Source: Devosia sp. A8/3-2
GTDB taxonomy: Bacteria; Pseudomonadota; Alphaproteobacteria; Rhizobiales; Devosiaceae
Assembly: GCA_025452255.1 (NCBI GenBank)
Contig: CP104974.1
Location: forward strand, 3,140,156 to 3,204,155
DNA: 64,000 bases
Direction: 5' to 3'
How positions within the stretch are numbered: position 1 is the first letter of the stretch; each line of letters opens with the position of its first letter. Shown piece by piece: positions 1 to 10,774 of this stretch. Both the position numbers and the translations under genes were made by a program. Below the pieces are notes generated by a model. The model ran no database searches, was not told the origin of the DNA, and worked only from the letters and a program-made list of their open reading frames with translations.

Positions 1-92
1 TGGTAGAGCGCCTGGACGGCGGCGAGGCAGGCGGCGCCGCGCTGGTTGGCGGGGCGTTCGGATTGCGGGTCGCGTTTGGGAGCGTCGGCCAT
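1..92 (-). CDS. nusB: NusB transcription antitermination factor, N-terminal fragment
   Basis: Only the first 30 codons are in the window; the gene runs off the left edge. The translation begins MADAPKRDPQSERPANQRG and continues AACLAAVQALYQ, the typical alphaproteobacterial NusB start with an NQRGAA helix. The ATG is at 90-92. NusB binds boxA RNA with NusE during rRNA antitermination. It lies directly after ribH (stop 93-95, start 92), the usual ribH-nusB coupling, which supports the call despite the short fragment. Confidence 0.8.
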   Translation of the reverse strand, partial: MADAPKRDPQSERPANQRGAACLAAVQALY

Positions 93-567
93 TTAAGCGT
101 TCAGCCGAATCTTGAGGGCAGCCATGGCCAGAGCCGCACGGGCGGCGCCGCCGCCCTTATCCTGCTCGGAGACGCGGGCGCGGGCCCATGCCCGGGCCTC
201 GTTTTCGACGGTGAGGATGCCATTGCCGAGCGGCAGAGCATCGACCACCGAGATTTCCATCAGCGCGCGGGCGCTTTCATTGGAGACGATCTCGTAATGG
301 GTGGTTTCTGCCGCGAATGACGGTGCCCAGGACAACAAAGCCGTCATAGTCGCCGGCTTCCATAGCCATGGAAATGGCAGCGGGGATTTCGAGGGCGCCG
401 GGGACGGTCACCACGTCGAACGTGGCGCCGGCAGCTTCGAGCGCGGCGGAGGCGCCGGCCAGCAGCTCGTCGGCCAGCTCGGTGTAATAGCGGGCCTCGA
501 CGATGAGGAAGTGCTGGCCATCGGCGGAGCCGGGCTCGATGGGGAAGTTGGCGCCGTGAGAGGCCAT
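93..567 (-). CDS. ribH: 6,7-dimethyl-8-ribityllumazine synthase (frame broken once)
   Basis: Lumazine synthase joins 5-amino-6-ribitylaminouracil and dihydroxybutanone phosphate in riboflavin synthesis. The reconstructed protein is about 156 aa, normal for the family. It contains VPGALEIP and the phosphate-binding region [14 protein letters not shown], and ends AALKIRLNA. The frame breaks inside GTVIRG/ETTHY: the coding strand reads GGC-A-GAA where GGC-GAA is expected (about 306-310), a one-base insertion in an invariant motif. Start ATG 565-567 is preceded by AAGGA. It sits 10 bp after ribE and abuts nusB. Probably a sequence error rather than a dead gene. Confidence 0.9.
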
Positions 568-577
568 GGGGCAGTCC

Positions 578-1194
578 TTATTTGCGGAAGTCGCCGAGGG
601 TTTCAAACAGGCGCGCGGCATAGCGCGCCATGGGGTCGACCTCGATATTGACGCTGTCGCCAACCCCATAATCGCCCCGGAGGTAACTTCAACCGTATAG
701 GGGATCAAATGGACCGAGAAGCGGTTGCCTTCGACATCATTGACGGTGAGCGAAGTGCCGTTGAGGGCGACGCTGCCCTTTTGGCGATGAAGGGGGCGAC
801 GGCATCGGAAACGGCGAAAGTGAAGGTGATCTGCTCGCCGGTTCCTTTCTTATCGACGATTTCGGCCATGCCATCGATATGGCCGGAGACGATGTGGCCG
901 CCCAGCTCGTCGCCGATTTTCAGCGAGCGTTCGAGGTTGACGCGGCGGCCGGCTTGCCATTTGCCGACATGGGTGACGCCCAGCGTTTCGAGCGCTGCGA
1001 AGACTTCTGAACCAGTTCTGGCCGCTGTCATTGCCCTTGTCGGTGACGGTGAGGCAGATGCCGTCATTGGTGATGGAGGCGCCCATATCGATGCTCGCTG
1101 CATCATAGGCCGTGCCGATGCGCAGCAGGCGGCCGTCATTGCGATCCTCGACCTTGAGCAATTTGCCGACGTCGGTGACGATACCGGTGAACAT
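578..1194 (-). CDS. ribE: Riboflavin synthase, alpha subunit (frame broken about three times)
   Basis: Riboflavin synthase dismutates two lumazines to riboflavin. It starts [10 protein letters not shown], the hallmark N-terminus. The two lumazine-binding barrels can be followed across frames: [10 protein letters not shown], then [20 protein letters not shown], then IPYTVEVTS and [10 protein letters not shown], ending DFRK before TAA at 578-580. Breaks lie near 1005-1009 (CGAA read as CAGAA), near 780 (a shortened A run) and near 685 (apparent loss of T, CCTGG read as CCGG). About 205 aa when repaired, the family length. Operon with ribH and ribD. Three breaks in 0.6 kb of an essential-type gene point to sequence error. 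Confidence 0.88.
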
Positions 1195-1250
1195 GGGCAG
1201 TCCTATATGTGAGTTGGCAGCACCATATAGCGAGGCCGAGGCGCCCGCGA

Positions 1251-2360
1251 CTACTGAGAAATGGTTGAACGCCGTTCGAAGATGGTGAGCAGATCGTCGC
1301 CTAGCTGTTGATGATCGACTTCGACGAGGCCGGCGGCTTCTAGCCGATCAGCCAGCGGTTCGCTGGAACTGGCGGGCAGACCGCCCTTGCCGATAGCCAC
1401 CGGGCTGGTCAAAAGAGCGAAACGGTCGATGAGGCTGGCATCGAGCAAGGCCGCGTTGAGGCGGGCGCCGGGTTCGACCAGCAGGTTCTGAATGCCTTTG
1501 CCGGCGAGAGCAGTGAGCGCCGGGGCGAGGTCCGGGCGGCCCTTTTGCCTTCGACACGAAGCACTTCGACAGAAGGCGGTGCATCCACCGGAGAGTCGGT
1601 TTCTGCAATGATTGCAAGGCGATGCGCGGAGAAGCGATCAACCAGATTCACCTTGCGGTCGATGCCCTTGGCGCCGACCGGGATGACGCGGAGCGGGCTG
1701 CGGCTTTCGAGGCCCGGCAGGCGAACGGTGAGCTGGGGATCATCGAGCCGGGCGGTAGAGGCGCCGATAAGGATGGCTTCGGAGCGGGCGCGTTGCAGAT
1801 GCGTCCAGTCGCGGGCGGTCTCGCCGGTGATGGCGACATTGCCACGGCCCTTGCGGCCAATCATGCCATCGGCGGAGACGGCGAGCTTGACCGTGACAAA
1901 CGGGCGCCCTGCCCCGTGGCGCATGGCATGGCCGGCATGGAGAGCACGCGATGGGGCGTGGTCGGCAAGGATAACTTCGATGCCGGCCGATTCTGAGACG
2001 GCGAATGCTCTCGCCGGCGGTGCGCGGATCGGGATCGCCGGTGCCGATGACGACGCGCAGCACGCCGGAGCGGATCACCGCGTCAACGCAAGGCGGGGTG
2101 CGGCCCCAATGATGGCAGGGCTCGAGCGTGACGTAGAGTGTGCGGCCCGAAGCTTCAAAGCCCGCTGCTTCCAGCGCCTGCGACTCGGCATGGGGGCGAC
2201 CGCCCTTGGCGGTGACGCCGCGGGAAATCAGCGTTTGGTTGAACGGATCGACGACGAGCGCAGCAACAGTGGGGTTGTCAGCCGTGGTGCCGAGATAGGG
2301 CGAGGCATAGCGGACGGCGGCATCGAGCCAGCGGATATCCTCGGGGCTGGGCCCGCTCAA
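1251..2360 (-). CDS. ribD: Bifunctional diaminohydroxyphosphoribosylaminopyrimidine deaminase / uracil reductase (frame broken twice)
   Basis: RibD catalyses two early riboflavin steps. The N-terminal deaminase domain has zinc ligands HAE (residues 57-59) and [11 protein letters not shown] (81-91). The C-terminal reductase domain begins around [15 protein letters not shown] and ends in [17 protein letters not shown]. The frame breaks near 2000 (after [16 protein letters not shown]) and near 1540. The chosen start is a TTG at 2358-2360 overlapping the nrdR TGA, the translational coupling expected in this operon; other starts cannot be excluded. Length when repaired is about 368 aa, as expected. 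Confidence 0.88.
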
Positions 2361-2835
2361 TCGTCTCGGTCCTGCACAATGCCCTTGCCGGAGGCGAGTT
2401 CGGTGAGAAAGGAGCGGAAATCGTCGGCGGCGGAGAAGTTCTTGTAGACCGAGGCGAAGCGGACAAAGGCCACATCATCGAGGCCCTTGAGGCCTTCCAT
2501 GACATATTCGCCGATCTGGTCGGAGGTGACTTCAACTTCGCCCGGGCTTTCGAGCTGACGAACAATGCCAGAAATCATGCGTTCGGTGCGATCTGGATCG
2601 ACTGAGCGCTTGCGCAAGGCGGTATAGACCGACCGCGAGAGTTTTCGCAGTCGAAGGGGACCTTGCGGCCCGATTTCTTGACCACGGTCAGATCGCGCAG
2701 TTGCACCCGCTCGAAAGTGGTGAAGCGGCCGCCGCAGCCATTGCAGACGCGACGGCGCCGAATGGCACCGGAATCCTCGGTGGGACGGCTGTCCTTGACC
2801 TGCGTATCGTCGTTGCCGCAATACGGACAGCGCAT
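2357..2835 (-). CDS. nrdR: Transcriptional repressor NrdR (frame broken once)
   Basis: NrdR represses ribonucleotide reductase genes in response to (d)ATP. The N-terminal zinc ribbon is clear: CPYC (C3, C6) and CNGC (C31, C34), followed by RFTTFERV. The ATP-cone domain follows ([10 protein letters not shown], then [13 protein letters not shown]). The frame breaks near 2645, where GAAAACTC should be GAAAAACTC, a shortened A run. ATG at 2833-2835; the 3' end overlaps ribD. The glyA-nrdR-ribD-ribE order is conserved in Hyphomicrobiales. Confidence 0.92.
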
Positions 2836-2846
2836 TCCCGGCCCTT

Positions 2847-4152
2847 TTAGTTTGCGTAGATCGGGAAGCGCGCGGTGAGCGCCTTGACCTTTCGCGCACG
2901 GCGGCTTCGACCACCGCATTCCCTTCGTCGGAATTGGCTTCGCGCAGACCATCGAGCACTTCGACGATCAGGCTACCGATTTCTCGGAATTCGGCGACGC
3001 CGAAGCCACGGGTGGTGCCGGCCGGGGTGCCCAGTGCGGATACCCGAAGTGACGAAGGGCTTTTCCGGATCGAAGGGAATGCCATTTTTGTTGCAGGTGA
3101 TGAAGGCACGGCCAAGGCCCTGCTCTGCACGTTTGCCGGTGGCATTCTTCTTGCGCAGATCGACCAACATCAGATGGTTATCGGTGCCGCCAGAGACGAC
3201 ATCGAGGCCATGCGACTTGAGCGTTTCGGCCAAAGCGCGAGCATTGTCGACGACCTGACGGGCGTAGGCCTTGAATTCGGGCTGCAGCGCTTCCTTGAAG
3301 GCGACGGCCTTGGCGGCGATCACATGCATCAGGGGGCCGCCCTGCAGGCCCGGGAACACAGCCGAATTGATCTTTTTGGCGATATCCTCGTCATTGGAGA
3401 GGATCATGCCGCCGCGCGGACCACGGAGGGATTTATGCGTGGTGGTGGTGGTGACATGGGCGTGAGGCACGGGCGAGGGATGCACGCCGCCGGCAACGAG
3501 GCCCGCAATGTGAGCCATATCGACCATGAGATAGGCGCCAACGGAATCGGCGATCTGGCGGAAACGGGCCCAATCCCAAACGCGGGAATAGGCGGTGCCG
3601 CCGGCCAGAATCAGCTTGGGCTTGTGCTCATGGGCGAGGCGCTCGACTTCATCCATATCGAGCAGGTGATCGTCGTGGCGTACGCCATAGGAGACGACGT
3701 TGAACCACTTGCCAGACATATTGACGGGCGAGCCATGGGTGAGGTGGCCGCCAGAATTGAGGTCAAGGCCCATAAAGGTGTCGCCCGGCTGCAGCAGCGC
3801 GAGGAACACGGCTCTGGTTCATCTGCGAGCCAGAATTGGGCTGCACATTGGCAAAATTGGCGCCGAATAGCTGCTTGGCGCGCTCGATGGCCGGGGTTTC
3901 GGCCACATCGACGAACTGGCAACCACCATAATAGCGCTTACCGGGATAACCTTCCGCATACTTGTTGGTCATGATCGAGCCCTGCGCCTCAAGCACGGCG
4001 CGCGAGACGATGTTCTCGGACGCGATCAGCTCGATTTCGTGCTGTTGGCGACCAAGTTCGTCACTGATCGCGCCAGCGATCTCAGGATCGATCTCGGCAA
4101 GATTGGCGGAAAAGAACTTCGGAAAGAGCGGAAGAGAGGTTGCAGCGCTCAT
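2847..4152 (-). CDS. glyA: Serine hydroxymethyltransferase (frame broken three times)
   Basis: GlyA converts serine and tetrahydrofolate to glycine and methylene-tetrahydrofolate with PLP. The sequence shows LIASENIVS, the [14 protein letters not shown] substrate motif, [12 protein letters not shown] and the PLP lysine in [11 protein letters not shown]. The C-terminus [11 protein letters not shown] to [10 protein letters not shown] lies in another frame. Breaks are near 3815 (extra A after QMNQ), 3035 (extra A before LGTPAGTT) and 2890 (GAAAAGG shortened). The stop TAA is at 2847-2849. Repaired length is about 433 aa, normal for the family. Confidence 0.93.
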
Positions 4153-4349
4153 GGGCTTAACTCCGTGGCGATCCCAACATGTGGTGTCGGAAGGATGATA
4201 CGGGCGCAGCCTCTAGCACGAACCGCCGGTTCAATCCATGCATTGCCACAGTAAATTCTCAATTGGCAGGCAACCGGGAGGCGCGCTTGCGCATTTGTGT
4301 TGCAGTGGGCCGGAATTCCGGCCGGCGGGGTGGTTTTGGAGAATTCGAA

Positions 4350-4821
4350 ATGACGACGAAATTTGGAAAACTTGCCACGACGGTGATGGCCGGAGCTGTG
4401 ATGCTCACCGGTGCAATGCCGGCATTTGCCCAAGGCGTGATGATGAATCCGCAGGGCGGCAACAGCGCATCGCAGCGTGACCGGGTGATCATGAGCTATT
4501 GCGACCGCAACCCGCAGGATCGCGATTGCCGCGGCTATTATGGCGGCGGTTGGCGTGACCGCGATTATGACTCCTTTTATCGCAGCCGGCGGAATTCGCT
4601 TGATGGCATCGCAGCTGGCCTGTTCGGCTTTGGCTTCGGCGCCCTGTTGGGCGGCGCGATCGCCAACCAGAACAACAATAATTATGGCGGGCAGCCGGTT
4701 TATGGCGGCAGCTCGTATCAGGCGCATGTGAACGCCTGCTATTCTGCGCTACCGCTCTTATGACGAAGAGACCGATACGTTCATGGGCTATGACGGCGTC
4801 CGCCGTCGTTGCCAGCTGTAG
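4350..4821 (+). CDS. BA14K-like small secreted protein with glycine zipper (frame broken once)
   Basis: A 20-30 residue signal peptide (MTTKFGKLATTVMAGAVMLT, cleavage near AFA-QG) precedes a tyrosine- and arginine-rich segment. A GFGFGALLGGAIA glycine-rich membrane-like stretch follows, then a C-terminus readable as CYSRYRSYDEETDTFMGYDG and RRRCQL. That tail resembles the BA14K/lectin-like family of rhizobia and Brucella. The frame breaks at 4742-4746, where TTCG is read as TTCTG, so the uncorrected product ends early. Likely periplasmic or outer-membrane associated; function unknown. Divergent from glyA. Confidence 0.7.
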
Positions 4822-4912
4822 GATCCGGCGACCGGGGGCCGTGACCTGAGTCACCCTCCATTGAGGGGGATTGGATCGGGGCTCTCCTGACGCGCAGCAA
4901 ATTGAGTACCGA

Positions 4913-5116
4913 CTAGAACCGCCGCTTTTCCGGCGCCGGGGTTTCGGTTTGAAGTTTCCAGCGCAATTTGGCGAGGGCGAGTTGCTGCATCTGGTGGCGG
5001 GTTGCCGAGACCGGAGTGATGACCACGACCTCGGTGCCGCTGATGCTGTCAATGGCGGCGACGCGCATTTGCTGGCCGAGCTGGACGAATTCAAACAGAA
5101 CTTCACCTTGGGTCAT
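4913..5116 (-). CDS. Small conserved protein (DUF6898-like)
   Basis: A 67-aa protein, MTQGEVLFEFVQLGQQMRV and on, with a GTEVVVITP core strand and a basic C-terminus. It resembles the small conserved alphaproteobacterial family annotated as DUF6898, which keeps an EVLFEF start and a V-x-A-x-D-x-x-T/S-GTEV core. No signal peptide or membrane segment. It follows the ldtP terminator on the same strand and is probably a separate unit. Function unknown. Confidence 0.55.
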   Translation of the reverse strand: MTQGEVLFEFVQLGQQMRVAAIDSISGTEVVVITPVSATRHQMQQLALAKLRWKLQTETPAPEKRRF

Positions 5117-5164
5117 GGGCGGTCCCCGGTTTGCCGGCTGAGCTTGCCCGATTCCTGCGGAATG

Positions 5165-5192
5165 AAAACGCCCTCCGAATGGAGGGCGTTTT
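5165..5192. terminator. Bidirectional intrinsic terminator after ldtP
   Basis: A perfect 12-bp stem AAAACGCCCTCC / GGAGGGCGTTTT with a GAAT tetraloop, so it carries a T tract in either direction. It lies 24 bp beyond the ldtP stop (5216) and before the next minus-strand gene, so it most likely ends ldtP transcription. Confidence 0.85.
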
Positions 5193-5215
5193 GCACTACG
5201 GCGTGGCGCCAGAAA

Positions 5216-6474
5216 TTAGGCGTCGAAGGTGACCTTGCCCCGGGCGTCGAACTGGTAGACGTCGTCGTGGAAGCTGACGGTGCCCTGCTTGTTGGCCCGG
5301 GCAGTGATGTAGGTGGTGTGCAGCGGCACGCGGGCCTTGCACTCGACATCGAGGCGCTGCAGGGATTCAAAGGTCATATCGACCTTGTTCTGATCCCAAT
5401 CGCCATTGTCGCGCAGCAGCCAGTTGACGAGCTGGTTGACGCCCTCAACGCGCACGCAACCCGAGGAGTGGAAGCGGGCGTTTTCGCCGAACAGCGCCTT
5501 GGACGGGGTGTCGTGCAGGTAGCAATCATAGGGATTGTAGAAGTTGATCTTGCAATGACCCATGGAATTGGCCGCGCCCGGCTCCTGGCGGTACATGTAG
5601 TTGACCGCATTGCCGATATTGGTCCAATCGATCGTGGTGGGCGAGATTTCGTTGCCGCTGCCGTCGTAGATATGGATGTTCTGCTCGGCCGAGTAGTTCG
5701 GATTTTCCTGCATGTACTTGGTCAGATCGCGTTCGACCAGCGACTTGGGCACATGCCAATAGGGGTTAAAATTGATCTGGCTGACCTTGCTGGCCATGAT
5801 CGGGGTGGCGCGATCGACACGGCCGACAACGGCGGTGTGGCGCTGCTCGACCATGCCGCCGGCGACGGCTTCGATAGTGGCGGCCGGAATGTTGACCACG
5901 ACATAGCGTTCGCTGAGGTTCGCTGCCATGGTCTGCACGCGCTGGGCGTTCAGATAAAGCTGGTTGAGACGGGTCTGGGCCGGAACTGACAGGGCATACC
6001 AGTGGCTTCATCGATCTCGCCATTGACCACCGGGCCATGGCGCGCCCGGAAGGCACGGATGCCGGCATCGGCGGGGGCGTCGATCATGTCGCTGACGCTT
6101 TCGACCATGGCCATGTCGCCCGAGGAAATCAGGCGGCGCTTGAGCGCGATGGCGGCCTTGCGCGACTCACCCAGCTTAAGGCCATAGGCCTCCTGCGGCG
6201 TTTCTTCCCAGCCGCCGGCGGCCACGAAGGGCTCGTATTGGGAAATCGCCAGCTGCAGATTGTAAGCCGTGTCGTAGGACAGGATAGGCTCATTGGTGGC
6301 AATCAGCGCTCGGGCCGCGGCCGTATTGCCGTTCTGGTCAACATTGCGCAGGACACGGTTGCGGTCGAACATATCCCAGAAGGAATCCCGGGCCCGCGCC
6401 ACCGAAGGCATGGCCAGGGCAGCACCGCTCACAGCCATGGATTGAAGAAGAGAACGACGATTCAATCGCATCAA
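5216..6474 (-). CDS. ldtP: L,D-transpeptidase, LdtP-like, Tat-type signal (frame broken once)
   Basis: YkuD-family L,D-transpeptidases make 3-3 peptidoglycan cross-links or anchor proteins. A twin-arginine type leader (MMRLNRRSLLQ, ending in PSVARA) is followed by a peptidoglycan-binding-like helical region and the catalytic domain. The latter has INFYNPYDCYLHDTPSK and the active-site motif FHSSGCVRV. The frame breaks near 5998 within the linker after GEIDEATG. Repaired length is about 418 aa. The next gene upstream encodes LdtR, the MarR regulator known in Liberibacter and Sinorhizobium to control this enzyme. A strong terminator follows. Confidence 0.85.
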
Positions 6475-6648
6475 GTCACCCGAAATATTCAGCCCGCCGC
6501 ATCAAAGCGGCTTCTACCATCGCGTCCCGCCCGTCACAACGCAGTCAAGCGAGTGTGAACCTTTGGACTTCGTATACCAAGAATAGGCGGGAAATGGTTT
6601 CAAACCACGTAACAACGGCAGATGATGGTCATTTGCGGCTGAAATAAG

Positions 6649-6674
6649 AAACGCCAGCGCTGAGGCTGGCGTTT
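6649..6674 (-). terminator. Intrinsic terminator after ldtR
   Basis: Perfect 10-bp stem AAACGCCAGC / GCTGGCGTTT with a 6-nt loop. Read on the minus strand it is followed by TTTCTTATTTC. It lies about 80 bp beyond the ldtR stop, so ldtR and ldtP are probably separate transcripts. Confidence 0.8.
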
Positions 6675-6751
6675 GCTTGTCGATGTGGCAGGAGGGCAAC
6701 AACCACCCTGCCCCTAGGACCAATAGAAATTGGTCTCAGCTCTATCGTGGA

Positions 6752-7261
6752 TCAGAGCTTGTAGAGAATCTGATCGACCCAGAAGCGCTCAAGACGGGCC
6801 AGCGCCTTGTTGAGGCCGTCGAATTCATCGTCGCCCGGGCCGCCGACCTTGTCGATCGACTTGAGGTGACGATCATAAAGCTCGTCGATGACTTCGGCCA
6901 CTTCCTCGCCCTTGGGGGTCAGCTTGATGCGGACCGAGCGGCGGTCGGAACGGGAGCGTTCCTGGAAGATATAGCCGGTTTCGACCAGTTTCTTGAGATT
7001 GTACGAGACGTTGGAGCCCAGATAATAGCCCCGCGACCGCAGCTCGCCAGCCGTCAGTTCAGCGTCGCCGATGTTGAACATCAGCAGTGCCCGGACGGGG
7101 TTGATATCATCCCAGCCCATGCGGTCGAACTCATCCTTGATGAGATCGAGCAGGCGGCGGTGCAGACGTTCGACGCGCGAAACGGCTTCGAGATAAAGCG
7201 GCTTCAGGCTCTGGGGACGGTCCGGGGACATAGCCTCGGCTGCGTTGGATTTGATCGCCAT
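6752..7261 (-). CDS. ldtR: MarR-family regulator LdtR
   Basis: Intact 169-aa winged-helix protein. The HTH region reads DAELTAGELRSRGYYLGSN, then VSYNLKKLVETGYI; the wing reads RSRSDRRSVRIKLT. This matches LdtR, the regulator of L,D-transpeptidase and stress tolerance in Liberibacter and Sinorhizobium (established knowledge). The start MAIKSN at 7261 was chosen because GAGG lies 6 nt upstream; an in-frame start at 7306 would add 15 residues. The adjacency to ldtP supports the assignment. Confidence 0.85.
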   Translation of the reverse strand: MAIKSNAAEAMSPDRPQSLKPLYLEAVSRVERLHRRLLDLIKDEFDRMGWDDINPVRALLMFNIGDAELTAGELRSRGYYLGSNVSYNLKKLVETGYIFQERSRSDRRSVRIKLTPKGEEVAEVIDELYDRHLKSIDKVGGPGDDEFDGLNKALARLERFWVDQILYKL

Positions 7262-7479
7262 TTGTGCCTCACTGTTCATCAGTCCGTGCGATTTTTCGCA
7301 TCTCATGAGGCCAAACTACGGCGCCCCGACTAAGATCGCCCTAAGCCACACGCTTAAAACTATCTTACTGGAATACAATGAGAATTTGGCTTAATTCTTC
7401 GTATCACTCGGTGATAAAATTGTAACCTTACCGAGGTGTGACGGGCAGGGGCGACATTGGCCACCCACACCCGCACAGA

Positions 7480-7877
7480 CTAGGCCGGATTGAAGAACGG
7501 CCGGGCAAAGGCGAGCTTGAGCAGCAGCATGCCAGCCACGGCAAGCGCTTGCCCCAGCAGCAGAAACAGACCCAATTGCCCCATTTGGCCGGCGTGGATC
7601 GCAGCAAGTGCGACGCTGCCGGCGACCCATAGGGCGTCGCCTGTAACGTGGGTGGCGAGGATGGCCGGCGTTAGTCGCGGTGCACGTGCTGTCATTAAGT
7701 TGAACGCCGCCCGGGGAGCAGGATGATGCCCGGGGCGATGAGGAGTGCCGGGGGCAAGGTCCACCCCGGGAGAGTGGTGAGGGGCGCGGCGGCCGCGATG
7801 AGGATGGCTCCGAGGACCGGGCAGGCGGCGGTGTCGGCGAGGTAGACCGAGCGAGGATGAAGGTTAAGAGCGGGCAT
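7480..7877 (-). CDS. Small integral membrane protein, unknown function (frame broken once)
   Basis: Reconstructed product of about 131 aa starting MPALNLHPRSVYLADTAACP. About four hydrophobic segments are visible (VLGAILIAAAAPLTTLPGW, LLIAPGIILL, VAGSVALAAIHA, LGLFLLLGQALAVAGMLLL). The frame breaks near 7705. It is transcribed divergently from the XRE regulator, with a palindromic operator between them, so it is the likely regulated target. Family not recognised. Confidence 0.6.
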
Positions 7878-7926
7878 TGGAAGTCTCCGTGTCGGTGTGT
7901 TCGATGGACATGAGACTGGAGGATGT

Positions 7927-7957
7927 AGGTAATGCGCTCAATTACCTCATAGGTAAT
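7927..7957. promoter_or_regulatory. Palindromic operator between divergent membrane-protein and XRE genes
   Basis: Three copies of the heptamer AGGTAAT/ATTACCT lie at 7927-7933, 7941-7947 and 7951-7957. The last two form the perfect palindrome ATTACCTCATAGGTAAT. They sit about 50 bp upstream of each divergent start, where an autoregulator would bind. Assignment to the neighbouring XRE protein is inference. Confidence 0.6.
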
Positions 7958-8008
7958 GGAATTGCGGCGCTATCCTGAGCCATAAGGAAGAGGACAGGAG
8001 AGCACAGC

Positions 8009-8737
8009 ATGATCGGACAAATGTTGCGGGAATGGCGGGGCTTGCGCGGCATGAGCCAGATGGAGCTGGCGCTGACGGCCGCGGTGTCGTCGCGCCATAT
8101 CTCATTCTCGGAATCGGAACGTGCAAAGCCGAGCGCCGAAATGGTGTTACGGCTGGCCGAGGCCTTGGCCATGCCATTGCAGGAGCGCAATGGACTATTG
8201 GTCGCCGCCGGGTTTGCGCCGCAATATGGCGAGAGCGACTGGCAGGGCGAGCAGACGGCGGAGGTGCGACAGGCGGCGAGGATGATCCTTGCGGCGCATG
8301 CGCCCAATCCGGCGCTGGTGCTGGATGCGGCCTTTACGATTCTGGATGCCAATGCCGCGGGGCTGGCGCTGACGGGTGGCGAGCGGGACAGTTTGGGGCG
8401 GGTTAATCTGGTCGATCTGGTATTCAGCCCAGGGCCGCTACGCGAAAGCGTCGTCAATTGGCAGGAAGTGGCTGGTTATCTGATGCACCGAATGCGCGAA
8501 GGCGTGCGCTTGCGCGGGCCGCACTCCGCCATGGCCAAGGTGCTGCGGCGGGCTCGACAGCAGCCGGGCGTGGATGGGCTGGTGCAAGTGCATGGCGGGA
8601 TGGGGACGGTATTGCTGCCAGTGGTGATCAACGTGGACGGGAACACGACGCGGTGGTTTACCACCGTCACGACCTTTGGCGCGCCGCAGGACGCGCTGGC
8701 CGAGGAAATCACCATCGAGCAATTCCACCCGGCCTGA
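8009..8737 (+). CDS. XRE-family regulator with MmyB-like ligand-binding domain
   Basis: Intact 242-aa protein. The N-terminal HTH (residues about 6-65) reads LREWRGLRGMSQMELALTA and SSRHISFSESERAKPS, an XRE fold. The C-terminal half (LVLDAAFTILDANAAGLAL, NLVDLVFSPGPLRESVVNW) matches the MmyB-like PAS-type domain that binds small ligands in Actinobacteria and Proteobacteria regulators. SD-like AGGACAGGAG precedes ATG 8009. It probably controls the divergent membrane protein and itself through the 7927-7957 operator. Confidence 0.8.
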   Translation: MIGQMLREWRGLRGMSQMELALTAAVSSRHISFSESERAKPSAEMVLRLAEALAMPLQERNGLLVAAGFAPQYGESDWQGEQTAEVRQAARMILAAHAPNPALVLDAAFTILDANAAGLALTGGERDSLGRVNLVDLVFSPGPLRESVVNWQEVAGYLMHRMREGVRLRGPHSAMAKVLRRARQQPGVDGLVQVHGGMGTVLLPVVINVDGNTTRWFTTVTTFGAPQDALAEEITIEQFHPA

Positions 8738-8742
8738 GGCGC

Positions 8743-9181
8743 TCAGTTGAGTTCTTCGGCGAGCCCGATGAGGAGCCCTTCGGGCCCGCGGATGTAGCAG
8801 AGGCGATACACGTTCTCATACTGGACGACTTCTGCCGACGAGCTGCGCGCCGCGATTGCGGAGCCTTTCAAGCGTCTCGTCAATGTCGTCCACGGTGAAC
8901 ATGGCGCGGAGATAGCCCGGGGCATTGACTGGGGCGGTGCGGTGATCGGCGATGACCGCAGGCCTGAGGAAGCGAGACAGTTCGAGCCGGCTGTGGCCAT
9001 CCGGCGTGCGCATCATGGCGACTTCGACGTGCTGATCCCCCAGTCCGGTGACGCGTCCGGCCCATTCGCCTTCAATCGTGCCACGCCCTTCAAGCTCAAG
9101 GCCGAGTTCGCGAAAGAACTCAACGGTTGCTTCGAGGTCTTCGACGACGATACCTACATTGTCCATCCGTTTGAGCGCCAT
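8743..9181 (-). CDS. VOC-superfamily (glyoxalase/bleomycin-resistance-like) protein (frame broken once)
   Basis: Starts MALKRMDNVGIVVEDL and shows the paired beta-alpha-beta-beta-beta modules of the VOC fold (FFRELGLELEGRG; LRAMFTVDDIDETLERL; YRLCYIRGPEGLLIGLAEEL). The C-terminus is in a second frame: at 8830-8834 CGAA is read as CAGAA, a one-base insertion. Repaired length about 145 aa. Substrate cannot be inferred. Convergent with the XRE gene. Confidence 0.75.
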
Positions 9182-9211
9182 AGGTCCAATCTCCAAGCGG
9201 TTGATTCAGGG

Positions 9212-9599
9212 CTAGTCGGTGGCGCGGGCGCAGCATACGCAGCCGCAGGAAGAAGATGATGAGGATGGATGCGACCAGCACCAACCGGATGGCAAAGCCG
9301 AAGGCAGTCATCTGCACATCGGAATTGCCGGCCAGATAGAGGGCGAGTTCGACCCCGGTGGCGCCGACGAGGAGGACCGCGCCCCAACTGGCCTTGATCC
9401 AGAGGCCAACCGCCGCGAAGAGGCGCGCGAGGCAGAAAATGGCGAGATAGACGAAGCCCGCCGTGCCCAAAGTGGTCAGAGGGCTGGTGGCGCCGGTATT
9501 GACGCCGAGCAGCCGCGCCGCGTCGTTAAGCCCGAGCAGCAGGCTAATGATGGCGACGATGCGGATGTAGATGCCAATGGCGGGGGCGTTGAAATCCAT
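9212..9599 (-). CDS. Four-helix membrane protein (DUF6163-like)
   Basis: About 128 aa, MDFNAPAIGIYIRIVAIIS onward, with four hydrophobic helices (ending VLVASILIIFFLRLRML). It resembles the small alphaproteobacterial membrane family DUF6163. Read without a frame change, the ORF runs on to 9120 and overlaps the VOC gene start. I place the stop at TAG 9212-9214 because a one-base shift near the end gives LRPRATD and a normal intergenic gap. Function unknown. Confidence 0.5.
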
Positions 9600-9693
9600 G
9601 GCGGGTTTCTACCCCTTGAAGCCAGATGCGACAAGCCGGAGCTTGGAGCGGCCCCCTGCCTTTGATACATGGAGCCCAACCAAGGAGCAGACG

Positions 9694-10708
<1,015 letters not shown>

Positions 10709-10774
10709 CCTCTGAGGCACATTTTAGTGCCTTGGCCTCTTGCAGAGCGGCAAGGTCATGACAATGTTTGCTGC

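Noticed and set aside
1545..2447. 300-aa plus-strand reading frame opposite ribD
   Set aside because: Arginine/serine/alanine-rich shadow of ribD on the other strand; no motif and no ribosome-binding site. Similar long antisense frames at 2934-3974, 4871-5989 and 22324-22923 were rejected for the same reason.
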